From Mesorhizobium sp. 113-3-3 (GTDB lineage Bacteria; Pseudomonadota; Alphaproteobacteria; Rhizobiales; Rhizobiaceae), in contig NZ_AP023244.1 in NCBI RefSeq assembly GCF_016756495.1, positions 186,001 through 250,000 of the forward strand: 64,000 nucleotides of DNA, written 5' to 3'. Shown here piece after piece: positions 36,415-43,447 of the stretch. The position numbers were made by a program, and so were the translations under genes. The first letter of the stretch is position 1. Each line of letters opens with the position of its first letter. The notes beneath the pieces were generated by a model. That model saw nothing but the letters and a program-made list of their open reading frames with translations. It did no database searches and had not been told where the DNA came from.

Positions 36415-36702
36415 ATGCACAGTGGCGAAGAATTGAGAAAACAGCGGCGTCGACGCGTTCTCAAAGGAGCGTCGATTCTGACAGGTATTTCGAATTCCGA
36501 GGTCAAGTGCACTGTTCGAAACGTGCATTCCAAAGGCGCGGATCTGCAGGTGTCAATCGAAGCGCGCGTTCCGGATGAATTCCTTCTCTACATCCCGATT
36601 GACGGCATAGGCTATAAGTCAGTTGTTAAGTGGCGACGAGCAGACAAGCTCGGGGTAATGTTCATGGGTACGGAACCAAAGCCACATTGGCACTACGGTT
36701 AA
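36415..36702 (+). CDS. PilZ-domain protein
   Basis: 95 aa. The likely c-di-GMP-binding N-terminus is RKQRRRRVLKGASIL (RxxxR-type motif), followed by CTVRNVHSKGADLQV, which fits the second PilZ motif ([D/N]xSxxG) with H at one position, and then VKWRRADKLGVMFMG. A stand-alone PilZ protein could link c-di-GMP, made or degraded by the GGDEF-EAL protein encoded 7 kb away, to motility or EPS. The start is uncertain: no strong ribosome binding site precedes ATG 36415, and longer in-frame starts exist upstream (36343). Confidence 0.7.
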   Translation: MHSGEELRKQRRRRVLKGASILTGISNSEVKCTVRNVHSKGADLQVSIEARVPDEFLLYIPIDGIGYKSVVKWRRADKLGVMFMGTEPKPHWHYG

Positions 36703-36862
36703 GTATAAATCTTTAAGCCTACCTGAGACTCCATTTTCGCGCGGGCAGTACTGCGGGATCCTTTTGCCAGCTCGTAGCCTTGCAATCGCTCACGAAGGTG
36801 CGGTCCATGGCAGTTCCATTCGTTTCGGATTTTGGTATTGGTCGGCGCGAGAAAGCAGGTCG

Positions 36863-37057
36863 ATGGAACGTTTCAAAGTCGAAGAGATGGACGGCTCAAG
36901 GACCGTCCGGAGCGTGTCAGTCGAGGCACAAACCCATGTTCACGCAGTGGTGAAGGCGATACCGCGACCGCTCAAGCCTGGTCGCGTACTCGGTAGGCCG
37001 TGGATACGCGTTACCGACTCCACTGGGACGTCCCGAGACTTTTCTAGCGGAGACTAA
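36863..37057 (+). CDS. Hypothetical protein, 64 aa
   Basis: The protein reads MERFKVEEMDGSRTVRSVSV, then AQTHVHAVVKAIPRPLKPGR and a terminal WIRVTDSTGTSRDF. The composition is compatible with a small soluble beta-rich protein. AGCAGGT lies just upstream of ATG. No family was recognised. Confidence 0.4.
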   Translation: MERFKVEEMDGSRTVRSVSVEAQTHVHAVVKAIPRPLKPGRVLGRPWIRVTDSTGTSRDFSSGD

Positions 37058-37065
37058 ACCGACCC

Positions 37066-37257
37066 ATGGCACTTCCCTCACTCGCGAGCAGCTTGATCGT
37101 GTTCCTGTTATGGTATGGAGTGCTTCCACGTGGAGAAATGGGAGGTAACGAATTGTTCGAAGATGGGGAATCCGGCCGAGCCGGAGACCAGACCTGTATG
37201 TTCTGGATCGTGGTCACCGTTTTCGCGATAGCATTCGCCACTTGGTGGACGGTGTAA
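37066..37257 (+). CDS. Possible 63-aa membrane protein
   Basis: Two hydrophobic stretches (LIVFLLWYGVL near the start and MFWIVVTVFAIAFATWW at the end) are separated by an acidic loop. There is no clear ribosome binding site at ATG 37066; a later ATG at 37138 would leave only the second helix. Low support. Confidence 0.25.
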   Translation: MALPSLASSLIVFLLWYGVLPRGEMGGNELFEDGESGRAGDQTCMFWIVVTVFAIAFATWWTV

Positions 37258-37299
37258 GGCAGGCCGAAAAGCCTCGCCGGTGGCGACCGTAGCGCACCC

Positions 37300-37615
37300 T
37301 TAGCCACTGTATTTTCTGATTTTCTGGCCAATGCGTCGCGCTAAGCGCTCGAGATCCTCCATCTCCTCCAAGCCTAGCGCCGACAGTTCGGCCTGTTCGG
37401 CTTCGGTCGGGTCGCGCCGCACCGCATGGATGCGCCCGAACCCACCCATGTGAATGAACGTGTAGTCGAGGCTTATCTCCACCCATTTCCAACCGTGCAT
37501 TCGCAACTCGTCGGCTACCGCCTCAAGCCGCTCGCTGGCAAGCTTCACCAGCAAGGGCCTGTCAGTCAGAAAGTCTGCCCATCCTCGGCGAACAGGTCGC
37601 GCAGTTTCAGCCCCA
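37300..37615 (-). pseudogene. ParB-family partition protein fragment, frameshifted
   Basis: The fragment reads RDLFAEDG (about 37570-37595), then, after one missing base, ADFLTDRPLLVKLASERLEA, ADELRMHGWKWVEI and GGFGRIHAVRRDPTEAEQAE to the stop at 37300. RDLF...L...LL..LA.E.LE......GWKWVE is the C-terminal-half signature of large plasmid-type ParB/Spo0J proteins. Neither the N-terminal ParB nuclease/DNA-binding part nor most of the C-terminus is present. It abuts a truncated epimerase at about 37640, marking an old deletion junction. Confidence 0.6.
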
Positions 37616-37637
37616 TAGTCCGCCCATATTGCGGCAT

Positions 37638-37955
37638 CTACCCGGTGTCTCTTTGTAGACGGCCGCGCTGCTCAGGTGAATCCAGCTGCGTCAGGCCGGA
37701 AAAGGCAGCCCATGCGGTTCTTGTGCTCTCGGCGTTGTAAGAAGACGTATCGATAACGGCGTCAAAACCGGGCACTTGTTGAGCGATCTGTGCGAGTTGG
37801 TCCGCATTGGTACGGTCCGCGGTCAATTGCTCCGCGCCTATTGTAACTTTGCTCCCACGATTGAGCACGCTCACGTGATATTCGTCGTGGAGTGCCGGAA
37901 TCAAATGTCCCCCGACGAAACCCGAGCCGCCAATCACCAAAGCGCGCTTTGTCAT
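37638..37955 (-). pseudogene. Truncated NAD-dependent epimerase/dehydratase (SDR) gene
   Basis: The first about 90 residues are a normal extended-SDR start: MTKRALVIGGSGFVGGHLIP, then VSVLNRGSKVTIG and FDAVIDTSSYNAES. Family members are about 300 aa; here the frame leaves the family after AWAAFSG and ends at 37638, next to the ParB fragment. The active-site YxxxK is missing, so no activity is expected. Confidence 0.65.
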
Positions 37956-38330
37956 TGCTCAAAACATCCTGATGTCATTGTTTGCGTTCTGCTCCAGATG
38001 GTCCGCAACACCGTTGAGGGCCGTTTAATAGAGCGGACCGCGGTCGCGCCGGCCCTGCGCCGCGCAGTAAGGCAGCAAGATCGCAATAGTAAAGGGACGT
38101 CACCCTATAAAGGCATCACACAACGCCGCCTGTCGTGAATCTGTCATAGAGCGCACCTACAGGCAATCTCAGGCGTCCCACAACTGACATTTCGGGGCAG
38201 CCAGTTGGGGTGTAAAAATGCAAGACAGCTGCCTGCTTGGTCGCTGCGCCTGTTGCCGTTGCGCGTTCCACTTCCCGCTGTACAACCGGCCGCGGCGAGG
38301 GACGAGAGCACGTGGTCCGCAGGCAGATGC
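37956..38330. other. Intergenic stretch without a recognisable gene
   Basis: 375 bp between the truncated epimerase and the DUF2384 gene. No convincing frame, terminator or repeat was seen. Confidence 0.4.
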
Positions 38331-39068
38331 ATGACCAGATTTCAAAATCCGCATGAAGGGATTTCTCAAGAGGCCTTGGCAAGCCTGGTAGCCGAGGCGG
38401 TGCAACAGGCATTGATACAGCATGGTGTCCTGCTGGACGCCGAGGCACTCATTCCGGCCAGCGCGATTGCCGGGAGTCTGGGCGCCGCCCTGCTCTTCCT
38501 GCCGCAGGCACAGCGGCTTGCGATCGGCTCTTTCAAGGGCGACTTGACTGCGCTCGCCACCGAATTCTTCCGCACGATGGCAAACAAGATCGCGCACGGC
38601 CACACCGCCGGAGCGGACTGTGCTTCGGAAAAACCGGCGCCGACGGCCGGACCCGGCCAGCCTACGTTCCAACACATTGCCGAGGGAGCCGCAGAGCTCC
38701 AATCGATGGTGATCGAGGACTGGGCGGGCGAAGTTGCCGGATCGACCTATCTGGAAGAAAAGTTCCGCATCCCGCGCTCGACCCTGCATCGCTGGCAAAG
38801 GCGCAACGAGGTCATTGCCTTGCGCAAGGGCGGTCGCAAGCATGTCTTTCCGCTGGCCCAGTTCGTCGACGGCAGGCCGGCGCCGGGGCTCAGCGAGGTG
38901 CTGTCCCTGATTCCCAATCCAAGGCTGGCTTGGTTCTGGTTGGCCCGCCCTTCGCCCGGTCTCGATGGACGCACTCCCATTGAAATGCTCAAGCACGACA
39001 TGGTGCATGAGGTCATGCTGGCCGCACGCGACTTTTCATCGGCAGGCAGTATCACCTTGCCGGTTTGA
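38331..39068 (+). CDS. Antitoxin Xre/MbcA/ParS (DUF2384)-domain protein, orphan
   Basis: 245 aa. A variable N-terminal half precedes an HTH-like segment (EKFRIPRSTLHRWQRRNEVI, ALRKGGRKHVFPLAQFVDGR). The C-terminal DUF2384 block is SLIPNPRLAWFWLARPSPGL followed by DGRTPIEMLKHDMVHEVM, with the diagnostic P-x-P-x-L-D-G-x-T-P. This domain binds RES-family NAD-degrading toxins. No RES gene lies next to it: upstream is an empty stretch and downstream a porin. ATG 38331 follows CGCAGGCAG. It may be a solitary regulator or the remains of a toxin-antitoxin pair. Confidence 0.72.
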   Translation: MTRFQNPHEGISQEALASLVAEAVQQALIQHGVLLDAEALIPASAIAGSLGAALLFLPQAQRLAIGSFKGDLTALATEFFRTMANKIAHGHTAGADCASEKPAPTAGPGQPTFQHIAEGAAELQSMVIEDWAGEVAGSTYLEEKFRIPRSTLHRWQRRNEVIALRKGGRKHVFPLAQFVDGRPAPGLSEVLSLIPNPRLAWFWLARPSPGLDGRTPIEMLKHDMVHEVMLAARDFSSAGSITLPV

Positions 39069-39436
39069 CTTTCTGGTTTTCAAATAGATTAATCTGCAAT
39101 TGTAATACATTATCATCTTATAAGTAATGTTCTTCTCTAGACAGTCCGGTTGCGAATCACTTTTGCGCTAGACTCACGTCTCGTTTGTGCCGCTTGTGCA
39201 TTCTGTGCCGATTCCTGGCACATATTCGTGATATTTCTGCGACAATACTTCCCCAACAGTCAAAGAGCAGTGATCCAGTCTCAATCTCCGTTTGTGCACC
39301 GCAGCGAATTCGGCCATGTCGAGCGCGAAGAAGCGGCGCCAGCGCGCGACTTTTTCAACGATGAGGACGGGGTGGCAGGAGAGCCCAAGAGACCTGCCGA
39401 CGCCTGTCTTGAACCTTTGACTGGAGATTCAAGAAA

Positions 39437-40597
39437 ATGAACATCAAGAGCCTTCTTCTCGGCTCCGCTGCGGCCCTGATCGCAGTTTCGGGCGCCCGCG
39501 CCGCCGACGCGGTGACGGTCGCCGAGCCGGAACCGGCCGAATACGTCAAGATCTGCGACGTCTACGGCGCAGGTTACTTCTATATCCCGGGCACCGAAAC
39601 CTGCCTGCGCATCGGCGGCTACGTCCGCTATGACGCCGGCGTCGGCGATATCGGCACGTTCGATGGCGCCAAGACCACCGACGTACAAGACGGCAGCGAG
39701 AACAGCACCTGGTTTAAGAACACCCGCTTCACGCTGAAGACCTGGACCGGCCAGGAAACCGAGCTCGGCACGTTGAAGACCTACACCGAGACGCGCTTTG
39801 ATTTCGGTGTCAAAAACCTCGTCACCGCGGGCGGTGACGTCGACAGCAATCCTGCCGCCAACAAGGCCGTCGACCTGCATTTCGCCTGGATCCAGCTCGG
39901 CGGCTTGCGCGTCGGTAAGGATGAGACGCCCTATGACCAGTTCATCGGTTATGCCGGCAATGTCATTCAGGACACGATCATCCCGTACGGCATCAAGGAC
40001 ACCAACGTCGTCAGCTACTACTTCGACGCTGGCAGCGGCTTCTCGGGCGTCGTTTCGCTCGAAGAAGGCTCCGGCGTCACCGGCACCATCGACAGCTATG
40101 TTCCGCATGTCGTCGGCGGCTTGAAGTACAAGGGCGACTGGGGTGCGCTCACCGGCGTCGTCGCCTATGACAGCAATTACGAGGAAGTCGCCGGCAAGGT
40201 TCGGTTGGACGTCAACGTCTCCAAGGAACTATCCCTGTTCGTCATGGGCGGCTACGGCACCGACAAAAACCTTCGCGATGATGCCCACAACGCAATCGAC
40301 GCTCACGGCCGCGGCTTCTACAAGCCGTGGGGCGGCAACTGGGCTGTCTGGGGTGGCGGCACCTACAAGTTCAACGACAAGACGGCGTTCAACATCCAGG
40401 CTTCGGCTGATGATGACAAGAACGTCGCTCTTGCGGCGAACGTCGCCTATACCATCGTCCCGGGATTCACGGTCACGACCGAAGTCGACTGGGATCACTT
40501 CGGCCACTTCGACGACGGCACTCCGTTCGGCAACTTCACCAAGGCAGACAAGAAGAACAGCGTTGGCGGCATCGTCCGTTTCCAGCGCTCGTTCTGA
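39437..40597 (+). CDS. Alphaproteobacterial porin (Porin_2 family, RopA/Omp2b-like)
   Basis: 386 aa. The signal peptide MNIKSLLLGSAAALIAVSGA ends at ARAADA. The mature part opens with EPAEYVKICDVYGAGYFYIP followed by GTETCLRIGGYVRYDAG, which is diagnostic for rhizobial and brucella porins, and it ends in VGGIVRFQRSF with the terminal Phe needed for outer-membrane insertion. GGAG lies 10 bp before ATG. A 368-bp gene-free leader with an AT-rich block (39070-39140) probably holds the promoter. It is monocistronic and closed by a strong terminator. Confidence 0.95.
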   Translation: MNIKSLLLGSAAALIAVSGARAADAVTVAEPEPAEYVKICDVYGAGYFYIPGTETCLRIGGYVRYDAGVGDIGTFDGAKTTDVQDGSENSTWFKNTRFTLKTWTGQETELGTLKTYTETRFDFGVKNLVTAGGDVDSNPAANKAVDLHFAWIQLGGLRVGKDETPYDQFIGYAGNVIQDTIIPYGIKDTNVVSYYFDAGSGFSGVVSLEEGSGVTGTIDSYVPHVVGGLKYKGDWGALTGVVAYDSNYEEVAGKVRLDVNVSKELSLFVMGGYGTDKNLRDDAHNAIDAHGRGFYKPWGGNWAVWGGGTYKFNDKTAFNIQASADDDKNVALAANVAYTIVPGFTVTTEVDWDHFGHFDDGTPFGNFTKADKKNSVGGIVRFQRSF

Positions 40598-40626
40598 TCC
40601 AGCCCAGCCCCGCCCGATCAGAACGG

Positions 40627-40656
40627 AAAGGCCCGCGACGTCGTCGCGGGCCTTTT
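40627..40656 (+). terminator. Intrinsic terminator of the porin gene
   Basis: A 13-bp perfect stem (40627-40639 with 40643-40655, core GGCCCGCGAC/GTCGCGGGCC) with a 3-nt GTC loop continues into TTTTGTTT. Confidence 0.9.
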
Positions 40657-40721
40657 GTTTCTGCCGAGAGCTGCCGTACCGGGGGGAATGTGCCCCCTCG
40701 TAAGAAGCAGCGCTCAGCAGG

Positions 40722-41108
40722 CTAGGAGGGGGCGAAGTGACCCGAGCTACGAAGCTTCGCTAGCAGGACCCTGGCTGTTCCGAGGTGGTCAACTCTCGCT
40801 TGCTCACTTAGCGGCGACGCATACCAAGCAGCCAAGTCGGCCACCAAAAGGGCGGTGTCTCCGTTGATCGAGGCGCATCTCAGTTGTCCGCTCTTGTCCA
40901 ACACGATTATCGCTGTGCCGGTTTCGGCATATCCAATCGCAGCCATCCGCTGAACGCAGATATCGCCGTCGATACGTACGTCGAAGAGAACCGTTCCTGC
41001 GGTTTTCTCCGCGGCGTCAGCCACGCGATCACCGAACGGTTGGTGCACGCCCTCGCGATCGCCGAGTGACTGCTCAAACAACGCCAATTCTACATGCGCC
41101 GCCACCAT
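40722..41108 (-). CDS. Hypothetical protein, PAS-like remnant (low support)
   Basis: 128 aa if begun at ATG 41108. The segment GYAETGTAIIVLDKSGQLRC, then INGDTALLVADLAAWYA, resembles the PAS-like middle of rhizobial LuxR-type regulators (G.A..VLD..G.....N..A..LL), but no HTH follows. There is no clear ribosome binding site. It converges with the porin terminator. It may be a decayed regulator or a chance frame. Confidence 0.3.
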   Translation of the reverse strand: MVAAHVELALFEQSLGDREGVHQPFGDRVADAAEKTAGTVLFDVRIDGDICVQRMAAIGYAETGTAIIVLDKSGQLRCASINGDTALLVADLAAWYASPLSEQARVDHLGTARVLLAKLRSSGHFAPS

Positions 41109-41407
41109 GCCTGCGAGGGTGCGCGTCGGCTGGCGCAATCGGCAATAGGCCAAGGCTCGTTATCCACACCCCAGCCGCCGTCCCGCAGCCGCTGCGACGT
41201 CGCAGTCGCGCTGTTCGCCGGCGCTCCGTTCGCGTGTCCGCCTCGTGCTCACGCCCTTTGCTGCTACTCGCCGGACTTTTCCCGGGTGTCTCTTTGCCTT
41301 CGCCAGCTAAAGTAGCCGAAGTTAAATTTCGAGCGTTTCGGCTTGCCGGAAATTAGGGGCTCCGCGGATAAACCCGCCTGGCTTTTTGGATGCTGCAAGG
41401 AAGACTG

Positions 41408-41620
41408 ATGCGGGGACGTGGATTAATTAGAGCGTTGCGCCAGGACGACGCTCGACAGGTGCGCGCGCGCATTGCCGAACTGGAGCGCGACCTCATGACG
41501 ACCACACCTTTGGGACGCCATCGACGTTTCGAAGCCGGTCATGAACTTCGCAGGGCGAAGTTCCGCCTGGAAAAGCTCGAGGAATGCGTCAGCCAAATAC
41601 CGGAGAGTTCTGGGCGCTAG
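41408..41620 (+). CDS. Small basic helical protein of unknown function (70 aa)
   Basis: Charged, predicted coiled-coil-like: LRQDDARQVRARIAELERDL and RRFEAGHELRRAKFRLEKLE. ATG 41408 is preferred because AAGGAAG (41397-41403) precedes it. No family was recognised. Confidence 0.5.
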   Translation: MRGRGLIRALRQDDARQVRARIAELERDLMTTTPLGRHRRFEAGHELRRAKFRLEKLEECVSQIPESSGR

Positions 41621-41697
41621 CAGAGGCTTCACCGCTCTCGGCCCGAGCCACCGGGCGCACATTTCACCATCAACCGGCAAAGAATTCGTGCCGATTC

Positions 41698-41931
41698 CTA
41701 TGGGCTCTTTTGCGGCCAGTCTTTGAAAAGTCCCGTAGTCAAGAGCCACACCAGCCGATCGAGATGGCTGCGAACCGCGTCGCGGGCGCGAACTGGACTC
41801 CTCCCACGATCAATGCCCAATATTTCAGCCATTTCTTCTACGCTGGCTTCTTCGATCCACGCTTGCAAGAGCCACAAAAAAATGGGCTGATGCTCTCTAT
41901 CATAAGCAGTTATGTGGTCCGCCCAGGACAT
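41698..41931 (-). CDS. Hypothetical protein, 77 aa
   Basis: The protein reads MSWADHITAYDREHQPIFLW, then LLQAWIEEASVEEMAEILGI, DRGRSP, and ends VWLLTTGLFKDW. The composition is convincing for a small helical soluble protein. No good ribosome binding site precedes ATG 41931. It converges with the gene at 41408-41620. Confidence 0.4.
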   Translation of the reverse strand: MSWADHITAYDREHQPIFLWLLQAWIEEASVEEMAEILGIDRGRSPVRARDAVRSHLDRLVWLLTTGLFKDWPQKSP

Positions 41932-42251
41932 GGGTGGAAACAGCAGAAGCTTTATTAGGCATTTGCGATCTATACTCCGTCATATCTCGCTTTGCATAAT
42001 CAAGACCCCGCCTTAGACGCCCCTAGCCTACCGCCAATTGAGGCAATTTCAACATCCTTTCGCTCTATACCAGCCAAGGGGTCGGCTTGCGATGCACGCG
42101 CTTTGCCGCCAAACGAAAGTTCGTTTTTGCCCTTGCGTCATACAGAAATGCCAAATATCCGGCTTGATCAGGAAAAATCTAGATGGCATAGGTTGGGCGC
42201 ATATCGTCTCTTTGACGGATATGAGAATGTGGTGATTGAAGGAGCACGTCG

Positions 42252-42692
42252 ATGCCCGGGGAACCAAACAATAATATGATTGAACTTACTGCCGATATCG
42301 TTGCCGCCTATGTCCAAAAGAACGCGATTCCAGTGTCCGGATTGCCGGATTTGATCGCGAGCGTGAATTCGGCGTTGTCGAATATTAGCCCGCCATCTCC
42401 AATAGCAGAACCCCCGCCCAAGCCAGCAGTTAACCCCAAAAGGTCGGTGTTTCCGGACTATATTATCAGCCTGGAAGATGGCAGGAAATACAAGTCGCTT
42501 AAGCGCCATCTTGCGACCAGTCATGGGCTGACACCTGATCAATACCGGGAGAGATGGGGTCTGCCGAAAGACTATCCCATGGTTGCACCGAGTTATTCGG
42601 CGACCCGTTCCGCTTTGGCAAAGGAGCTAGGCTTGGGCAGGAAGGCAGCTCCCGCCAAGAAACCCGCTGCGAAACGCAAGGCAAAGTCCTGA
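42252..42692 (+). CDS. Ros/MucR-family transcriptional regulator lacking the zinc cysteines
   Basis: 146 aa. The helical N-terminus (IVAAYVQKNAIPVSGLPDLI) mediates oligomerisation in this family. The DNA-binding core reads FPDYIISLEDGRKYKSLKRH, then LATSHGLTPDQYRERWGLP. The usual CLEC zinc ligands are S and D here (SLED), while both histidines remain. Mesorhizobium loti relatives without structural zinc have been described, so it may still fold and bind AT-rich DNA. A lysine/alanine-rich tail follows. GAAGGAG (42238-42244) precedes ATG. The 320 bp upstream (41932-42251) hold no gene and probably the autoregulated promoter. EPS genes are classical targets. Confidence 0.9.
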   Translation: MPGEPNNNMIELTADIVAAYVQKNAIPVSGLPDLIASVNSALSNISPPSPIAEPPPKPAVNPKRSVFPDYIISLEDGRKYKSLKRHLATSHGLTPDQYRERWGLPKDYPMVAPSYSATRSALAKELGLGRKAAPAKKPAAKRKAKS

Positions 42693-42695
42693 GGC

Positions 42696-42974
42696 GTGGC
42701 CGTCGAGGAGCTTTTTGGCAAGCCAAGAAATGACCAAGATCAGATCGGCGCCGATGTATTGGATCGCGGCGATTTTACGTTTTGGGATGTGGCCCAGCCG
42801 GAAGAAGCGGTCAAGGCCGCACTCGACCTGTATGGGCCGAACGCGGCCAGTGCTGCAGCTCACTGCGCCTTGACGGCCCGCTTCGACGGTCGCGACCGCG
42901 ACTACCGCTTTTGGTCTGAAGTTTTCTCGAAGCTGAATGACGGTAAATCTCCAGGCACTCAGCTTGCTAGTTAG
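42696..42974 (+). CDS. Hypothetical protein, 92 aa, downstream of the mucR-like gene
   Basis: It starts at GTG 42696, three bases after the regulator stop, so probably translationally coupled. The segment WDVAQPEEAVKAALDLYGPN, then AASAAAHCALTARFDGRDRD and YRFWSEVFSKL, looks like a genuine soluble helical protein and resembles small conserved rhizobial proteins of unknown function. Confidence 0.55.
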   Translation: MAVEELFGKPRNDQDQIGADVLDRGDFTFWDVAQPEEAVKAALDLYGPNAASAAAHCALTARFDGRDRDYRFWSEVFSKLNDGKSPGTQLAS

Positions 42975-42999
42975 TTGGCGGCATTAAGAAGGCCGCCAA
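42975..42999 (+). terminator. Hairpin after the mucR-like operon (no T run)
   Basis: TTGGCGGC (42975-42982) pairs with GCCGCCAA (42992-42999) around a 9-nt loop, starting one base after the stop codon. There is no T run, so it may be a weak terminator or an RNA-stabilising hairpin. Confidence 0.4.
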
Positions 43000-43015
43000 A
43001 CGGTTATCGCCCGAC

Positions 43016-43047
43016 ACTCAACGCCATCCCGAAGGATGGCGTTGAGT
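43016..43047. repeat. Perfect 14-bp inverted repeat with CGAA tetraloop
   Basis: ACTCAACGCCATCC (43016-43029) and GGATGGCGTTGAGT (43034-43047) flank CGAA. No T run follows, and no gene is present in the surrounding 42975-43447 apart from this and the preceding hairpin. Confidence 0.75.
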
Positions 43048-43447
43048 ACCGTGACGAACGTTACACCTGGATGCGGCCGAGGCGGTACGCCGAGCCGCTC
43101 GCGTTAAGACAGGAGAGGCTGACGTTGCCGACCTCCGGACGGTTCCTCTAGTCAGCCGTATGAAAGGGGGATCAAAGTGAAGGCATTTGATAGAGCCTAG
43201 GAAATCAGGCGTAGCAGGCGTCGAAACAGAAGCGCAATTGCCAACCGCCACAATTTGCGAAAGCATGGATGATGGCGATGTCCTAAGGGAGCATCGCGTT
43301 TTTGGCTATCTTCGAATTTAGGGAGCCCTTTAGGTTCCCAACCGGGCTGTCCAAATTTTGCGGTTGAAATTTACTTTTTCCGAATTGTTCGGTGCTAGGG
43401 GACCGACCAACACGCAGCTGACTACTCTACCGCGGGGGAGTGAAAGA

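Noticed and set aside
39281..40108. 275-aa minus-strand frame opposite the porin
   Set aside because: The porin with signal peptide, family motifs and terminator explains the region.
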